Shown here: piece after piece, positions 58,743-64,000 of the stretch
Numbering within the stretch: position 1 is the stretch's first letter
Layout of the letters: each line of letters starts with the position of its first letter
The notes under the pieces: generated by a model
Databases searched by the model: none
What the model was told of the DNA's origin: nothing
What the model saw: only the letters and a program-made list of their open reading frames with translations
Source: Ciona savignyi
Lineage: Eukaryota > Chordata > Ascidiacea > Phlebobranchia > Cionidae
DNA length: 64,000 bases
NCBI GenBank assembly: GCA_000149265.1
Contig: CH001357.1
Span: 294,398 to 358,397 of the forward strand
Reading direction: 5' to 3'
Position numbers and translations under genes: made by a program

Positions 58743-61053
58743 AACCAAATTACTTCGAAAATGAATTATTATTTCAAATATCCGCTTAAAACAATGCATT
58801 TCTCTTTATAGTATTTTTTACTCACAGATATTGTATTTCTGTAGCCTTAGTCGTATTTAATTGACAGTATGTTGCTATTATGAAGTATTTTAGTAATCAA
58901 TGATATGTAGTTAAAACTTTAATACTCGTTTTTGGTGAAAAACTAGATCTCTTATCAGTGGATATTAAAATATACAACACATGCAAATTTAGGACGTTTT
59001 GAGTTTACGTACAGTCATAAACCGCATAAAATATGAATAACAGATCATATTATTCTAATTAGCTACAAAATTGCTTTAGGCTGTTTGGTAATTGCTCGTT
59101 CTATCGTAAACATGCTTTAAATAGTTTTGCACGTCAGCGGTTCGGCTTGAATCGGCTTCAAATACGTGAGATAAGTCAGTCTTGTTACGCCTGATTGTGC
59201 AAACTGCTGATCGGAACGTTATCTTACTGCAGTGATAGGAAATGATTTGGATTAGTTCACGTCCTGATTGCAACAGCCAGCTTTACTACAAGCAGTGCAT
59301 TGCATATGCAGCCGTGTCCAAATGTAGGCACGTCCAAAATCAAGATAACGTACTTTGAAAGCTAAGTTGACTAAAGCTATCCACGCAAGTCATACGTAGA
59401 CGTATGCAGTTACACTTGAATGGGCCTGTGTGTTTTGAGAAGAGCATAAGGTGTGGCGCGAGACAGTGCTTTTTGATGCCTTTAATCCAGATAATCTCAG
59501 TTTGTTGAATTTTTAGTTTTATAATGTTGATTAACGAAGCTGTGCGATGTATTACTCAAATCGCGGACAGTTTCCTGTGTAGACAGTAGAAGAATCCATT
59601 GCATTTGCGTATTGTACAGCTACCAGTCTGTCGCTGCGCCTGTTAACTGCTATTTGTGTTATAAACAAGTTATTTGGCAGCCTAGGTAACCTAGCTTTGC
59701 GTCAAGACCAGATTTCTTTGAGTTAAACGAATTAAAGTGGCGTGTTTACTTTTGAAATGTAAGTGGTTTTTAAGTGCTTAATCGAGATTACGACGTCTCT
59801 TGAATCGCTTTAGCGCAAGGTAATAGGAGAACTAGGTGGAAACTGCTCACTATAATAAAGATTAAGGCGCTAGGGTTAGGACTGGGGTTCGAGTTAGGGT
59901 CATTTGTCGGTTATAATAAGTGTATGAGCAAGTTTGTAATTAGGTTAATTTTTTTAAAACTTTCGAACCCATGATGGGCTCGTCACTAGGACCCTTTTAA
60001 GAGTCGGTATATGCATGGGTCGCGGTAACCATTTGGGCACACGACCGTACAGTTTTAACAATTTTAGTGAACAGTTTCCCTCCTTCCCTCTTTCCCTCCT
60101 TTAGTGGTACGCACGTAGAGTGCAAATTGCGAAATTTATGGAAGAAAGTGAAGCAAGGCTAAACAAACCGGTTCTATTATACCCATGTTTGAACAGCGTC
60201 TACCATGACTATTGTACCTCCTATTCAATCCAGGCTATACTCACAATATGAGCTATTGAAACAGGTTGTTTAATAGCAGTCCGAATATTTTGATGAACCA
60301 GTTGCTAGGTTGAAACACAAACATAGGTGTAGAACGTAGGTTCGCATACCAGAGTATCATACTATTTGATATTAAAGTTCGTGTTACGGTTGTTGCAATA
60401 GCACTGCGTCAAACGTCCTAGGATAAACAGGGCCATCAGATAACAATAATAACATCAGTATGAGTAATATGTTCTACTTTCTAAATTTTAAATTATCGTA
60501 TAGTCAAGAATACTTTCTCATTATGCAAAGTTTTATTTTGACTTTACGTTTTTACTTTACTAACTGGTCCGTTAAGGGTTTAAAACCAATCCCGATAATC
60601 AAGTATTAGAGAAGGAGGGGGGAGTTTGTGTAAATTCGTATCATTAAAACGTTTTCACGCTTAAATTCGCTTAAAAATAAGTTTTAAATAGCGTTTGGTC
60701 GAACACCTCAGCACTATAAAAAGTATTATTTTTGCTTTATCCCTTTTGCTTACCATATTTTATATTACCTTAGTTTTTAGTCGTTTCAACTGATTGGAAC
60801 GAGCTTACGCCCATTTCAGGACACAACTCCACAAGTGGTCAGGGTTAAGATCGAACCAAGTACCTGCTAGTTTATGACTTCCACCGTTATCCCTTATCCT
60901 AACCGGTTACTCAAAGTCAACTTTTTTTTCTTAAACAGATTTAAACAGAATCTTAAACAGATTCCCTTATCCTAACTGGGCGGAAGAAATTAACAATTTT
61001 TTTATCAAGCAGATTTAAATTAAGTATTACGAAAACCTGTTTGAAAAGAAAAA
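58743..61053. other. Spacer after DZANK1
   Basis: No gene recognised. It holds a degenerate GGGTTAGG-like stretch at 59870-59905 and a tRNA-like fragment at 59961-60048. Confidence 0.4.
59961..60048 (-). mobile_element. Second tRNA-like SINE family
   Basis: TTCGAACCCATGATGGGCTC to GGTAACCATTTGGGCACACG; reversed boxes B and A. Confidence 0.6.
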
Positions 61054-61266
61054 ATGGGAAATTTCCTATGGTCAGTAGTTTGGTGCATCGGTCTTCTGTT
61101 TATTGGATGGCCGGTCGGAGGCCTCATTGCTGGGATCTACATCTTATGCCTTCCCTTCGCCGTGTGTGTGGAGCCGTGTAAAGGACTTGTTGAATTTCTG
61201 CTCAAAGGCGTTCAGCTTCCACAATACTTCGCGGAGCAGATGGTAGCGGGGAAGGAATGTTGCTGA
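61054..61266 (+). CDS. Small membrane protein, MGNFLWS family, copy 1
   Basis: A 70-residue frame beginning MGNFLWSVVWCIGLLFIGWP and ending with two cysteines (GKECC). Glycine 2 with a following small polar residue allows N-myristoylation, and one or two hydrophobic stretches (6-22, 23-38) suggest a membrane anchor. I have a vague memory of similar unnamed animal proteins but no firm name. A second copy begins at 63869 in the same orientation. The single exon starts at ATG 61054 after an A-rich leader. Confidence 0.72.
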   Translation: MGNFLWSVVWCIGLLFIGWPVGGLIAGIYILCLPFAVCVEPCKGLVEFLLKGVQLPQYFAEQMVAGKECC

Positions 61267-61744
61267 TTCGATCGAAACTTGGAAAAACTAACTTCGAAAT
61301 TTTCATCACAAACACATAATCTTCAACCTTTTTATCAGTACATTTATAACTAATGAAAAAGCGGGTCCTCCGTATATGTTTGAGGTTTTGGTAATAATGT
61401 AAAATCGCCCTTTTAAAGAGTTTATGTCTTAATAGATCGTTAAAATTAAACTAATAATTAAAAACTAAAGTTTCCTTTTGTAATGTGCCTTTTAAGAGTT
61501 TATGTCTTAATATTTCTTTAAAAACAAATTAATAATAAAGAAAGATCTTTTAAAGTAAATTATCCTTGTAAGGATACGTAGTAAAGTTGCGTACAATATT
61601 GTATTATGCATGTACTATTAAGAGAAAATATTACCAAGTTAAATCTACCGTCTTACTATCGTTAATTGTTTGTGGAGTAAATATTTTAAGTGTAGACAAC
61701 TCTTGCGACATCTTGCGGTTAGAAGAACATTGTATTGGCGGTGC

Positions 61745-61882
61745 TTAGTTTAGTTTATTCATTTTTTGCCCCAGTATTAAAAAATGGCAAGCGAATCAAA
61801 TTACGGTACAGGAACGGGAAATGACGGCAAAACGAACAGTCGTTAAAACACGTCTTGTAAGAAAATAATATAATTTAATAAA
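61745..61882 (+). repeat. Dispersed repeat with CGAACAGTCGTTA
   Basis: AAAACGAACAGTCGTTAAAA, CACGTCTTGTAAG; third member of the family at 5210 and 7700. Confidence 0.5.
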
Positions 61883-62962
61883 TATAGCGGACGCGGCCGC
61901 CAAACCTAAGCGAAATAACAATATTAAGCAAACAAAATTCAATTAGGACCAATACAATATTAAGCACTGAAGAAGAGTGTGCGGTAAAGCGCGACCAGTG
62001 CTAAGGTGCATGTCTCATTTTAGATTAGTTTTTTTTTCGCTTCTCCATTAAATTAAAGAATAATGGCATAAATATTTTAAGTCGAGGAGGCAGGATAAAG
62101 CGGTTAAACTACGGTAGATAAAACACGTCAGTGAATAGATACGGTATACGGTATAACCAACCATTGAGAATCGGGGATAAACATAATTATCATATTCTAT
62201 ATCGTATATCTTAGCAGGACATTATTTAAAATAGCATACATTTTTATTCTAAAATTAAGAACAGCGATGAAAAACGGCCATAGTAGTTATAAACGTCGAG
62301 ACTAAAAAAAAAGTGTAATTCAACGGAAAAGTCAAACCGAAAGTGACGTCATAATGAGTCATCTGAACTATGGAATGCGCAGAAAATTACGAAATCGCGC
62401 GGTTACGTTAATATCCGTGTAATATAGCAAAATACAACATATTACGTCATGTATTTGTATACGGTATGGTACAGCATACACACCACGCAAATAGCTGGTT
62501 AATTTTTTACAGCTAGATCAGTATAATTAGCGGGCCGTGAAAATCTGCGATGTAATTATAAATCTGGGTCGCAAATTTTTCCGGCGAATTAGAAATTAAC
62601 ATGTCAATCAGTAATCCCTATGAAAGGTCGCATTGGATACCTAAGATAAGTGATGAGGCAAGTAGAGATAATAAGACGGTGTAGAGTTAGAATAATTTTA
62701 TTTTTTGGACGCTTAGATCGAATTGGAATTTGTATAGTAGGAGAGGTGTAGTGGGGCTTAATTAAAATGGAGGAATAGGGTTTGCTTTAGTTTAATACAT
62801 GTCTGCGTCTTAAATATTAGATTTGTCAAATTATACTGATAAGAAGTGGAAACTCATGACAAAATAACAGGCACTATAGCACATCATAATCATAAAGTTT
62901 AAAATTTGAATAAAGGGCAGGAGGACTAGTTTAAAAGAAGGGTTCGCACCGATAACTTAAAC

Positions 62963-63150
62963 CAGACATTGGCAACATACGGCCCGCAGGCCGGGTCTGG
63001 CCCGTAAAAAGATGTTTACGACGGCCCACATGTGTATCTAACCATACCCTGTGATTAAGATATTGAATACTATTCATCTAATATTCCGGCCAACCAAGAA
63101 CTTCATTTTCCCACATCTCGCCCGCCGACTACAGAAGTTGCCCACCCCTG
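62963..63150. mobile_element. hAT-like MITE
   Basis: Ends CAGACATTGGCAACATACGG and GAAGTTGCCCACCCCTG, flanked by ACTTAAAC and ACTTGAAC (7 of 8 match). Confidence 0.82.
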
Positions 63151-63432
63151 ACTTGAACCATTCTAGTATATATAAAAAAAATGTTAAAATAAAAAATGAT
63201 ATTAGAATTATTGGATTACTTTTGGTCTGTTTAAAATGATGGTGTTTAAGGGTCATATTTAAGGTCGTGTCTGTTTTTTTAACTTCTTCCTAATGTTCGA
63301 TAGAAATGTATTCTTATGTCCAATTCTGACATACTTTCACTTATGACTGCTTTACTCTTTTCCCATATTTCCTTTGTTGTAAGTATAAATGTCGTATTTT
63401 TATGAGCAAAATCTATGTTTACTATCAACTAT

Positions 63433-63724
63433 TAGTTCAACCGGTTAGCCTGGTGGTTTAGTGCGACGCCTTTCAACCGAAAGCTTTATGAAACTGGTCG
63501 CTAGCTAGTCGGTTGTGTCCTTTGGTAAAGCACTTAACGGAATTGCCTGAACCCAGCGAATAAATGGGTTCTGTTACATTAAAGGAACATGTGAATCATA
63601 TACAACACACTGCAATAGCTCCGGTAACCCGACGATGGGCGCGAGGTGATCTGACAATTGCCCGCGTGTAAACCCCCTTGGTTTTTCCATTCATGGGGAT
63701 AAACATGAGTATATCCTATAGCTA
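63433..63724 (+). mobile_element. tRNA-derived SINE, full length
   Basis: TTCAACCGGTTAGCCTGGTG, box A TGGTTTAGTGCG; box B is partly deleted (AAGCTTTATGAAACTGG). Tail ATAAACATGAGTATATCC. It lies between the two MGNFLWS genes. Confidence 0.9.
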
Positions 63725-63868
63725 TATACTAACTAATTATTATAACTGTGTATACCAAAGTGCGGTTTGAGTTTTGGTTTTATTATTTTAACAATATTTT
63801 TATGAAAAAGCACAAAAGGTTATCTTTCAAGGCTAGATTGTAGAACAGGCCGTGTGTCTATTTAAAAG

Positions 63869-64000
63869 ATGGGGAATTTTTTGTGGTCGATAGTTTGGTT
63901 TCTTGGACTCATCGTAATCGGGTGGCCTGTAGCTGGAATAATAGCGGCATTCTACATACTGTGCCTACCATTCACTGCCTGTGTTGAACCCTGTAAAGCG
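63869..64000 (+). CDS. Small membrane protein, MGNFLWS family, copy 2, 3' partial
   Basis: Reads MGNFLWSIVWFLGLIVIGWP, then AFYILCLPF and CVEPCKA up to the window end. It is clearly a paralogue of the gene at 61054, sharing MGNFLWS, IGWPV, YILCLPF and CVEPCK. The differences are mostly conservative, which suggests purifying selection after an older tandem duplication. Confidence 0.72.
   Translation, partial: MGNFLWSIVWFLGLIVIGWPVAGIIAAFYILCLPFTACVEPCKA

Larger units (their letters stand above)
61267..63430. other. Spacer between the two MGNFLWS genes
   Basis: Holds the dispersed repeat at 61745, a SINE tail scrap near 62165-62200 and the hAT MITE at 62963. No exon recognised. Confidence 0.4.

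Overview
The window looks like draft genomic DNA from a tunicate, most likely a Ciona sea squirt. Genes are split into many short exons with GT-AG introns of about 70 bp to a few kb. There is a hemocyanin-type phenoloxidase of the kind described from Ciona, and animal genes such as membralin, SEC61G, TP53RK and DZANK1. Dozens of copies of one tRNA-derived SINE and many small hAT-type elements fill the introns and spacers. Two 100-N gaps (15301-15400, 51321-51420) and several one-base reading-frame breaks in homopolymers suggest a draft assembly. All family calls are from recognised motifs, not searches.

Layout. 112-7653 (+): exons of a metzincin-like zinc metalloprotease with beta-sandwich C-terminal exons; its 5' end lies outside the window. 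8471-21239 (+): exons of a hemocyanin-family phenoloxidase with all six copper histidines and an unusual C-terminal extension. Frame and splice phase continue from the protease into the phenoloxidase, so the two may be one fused gene. 22942-23133 (-): an orphan candidate 3' terminal exon. 25324-29826 (+): a secreted cysteine-rich galaxin-like protein. 30855-31761 (-): a BIR (IAP) pseudogene broken by a hAT and a SINE. 33471-35513 (+): intronless membralin. 36405-36611 (-): SEC61 gamma. 38082-38790 (+): TP53RK/Bud32 kinase with one frame break. 40070-42542: PIF/Harbinger transposon with a decayed transposase. 43839-58742 (+): DZANK1, fifteen recognised exons. 61054-61266 and 63869-64000 (+): tandem paralogues of a small membrane protein beginning MGNFLWS.

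The genes do not form an operon or an obvious pathway, except that the protease and phenoloxidase are adjacent, co-oriented and phase-compatible. The rest is a typical mixed neighbourhood. Repeat architecture is the other striking aspect. The exon with the protease zinc site is flanked by inverted arrays of a SINE-derived 109-bp repeat. The phenoloxidase stop codon lies inside a 28-bp minisatellite. A DZANK1 splice acceptor is the edge of a 16-bp satellite. A 280-bp foldback element sits in a SINE with a 10-bp target duplication.
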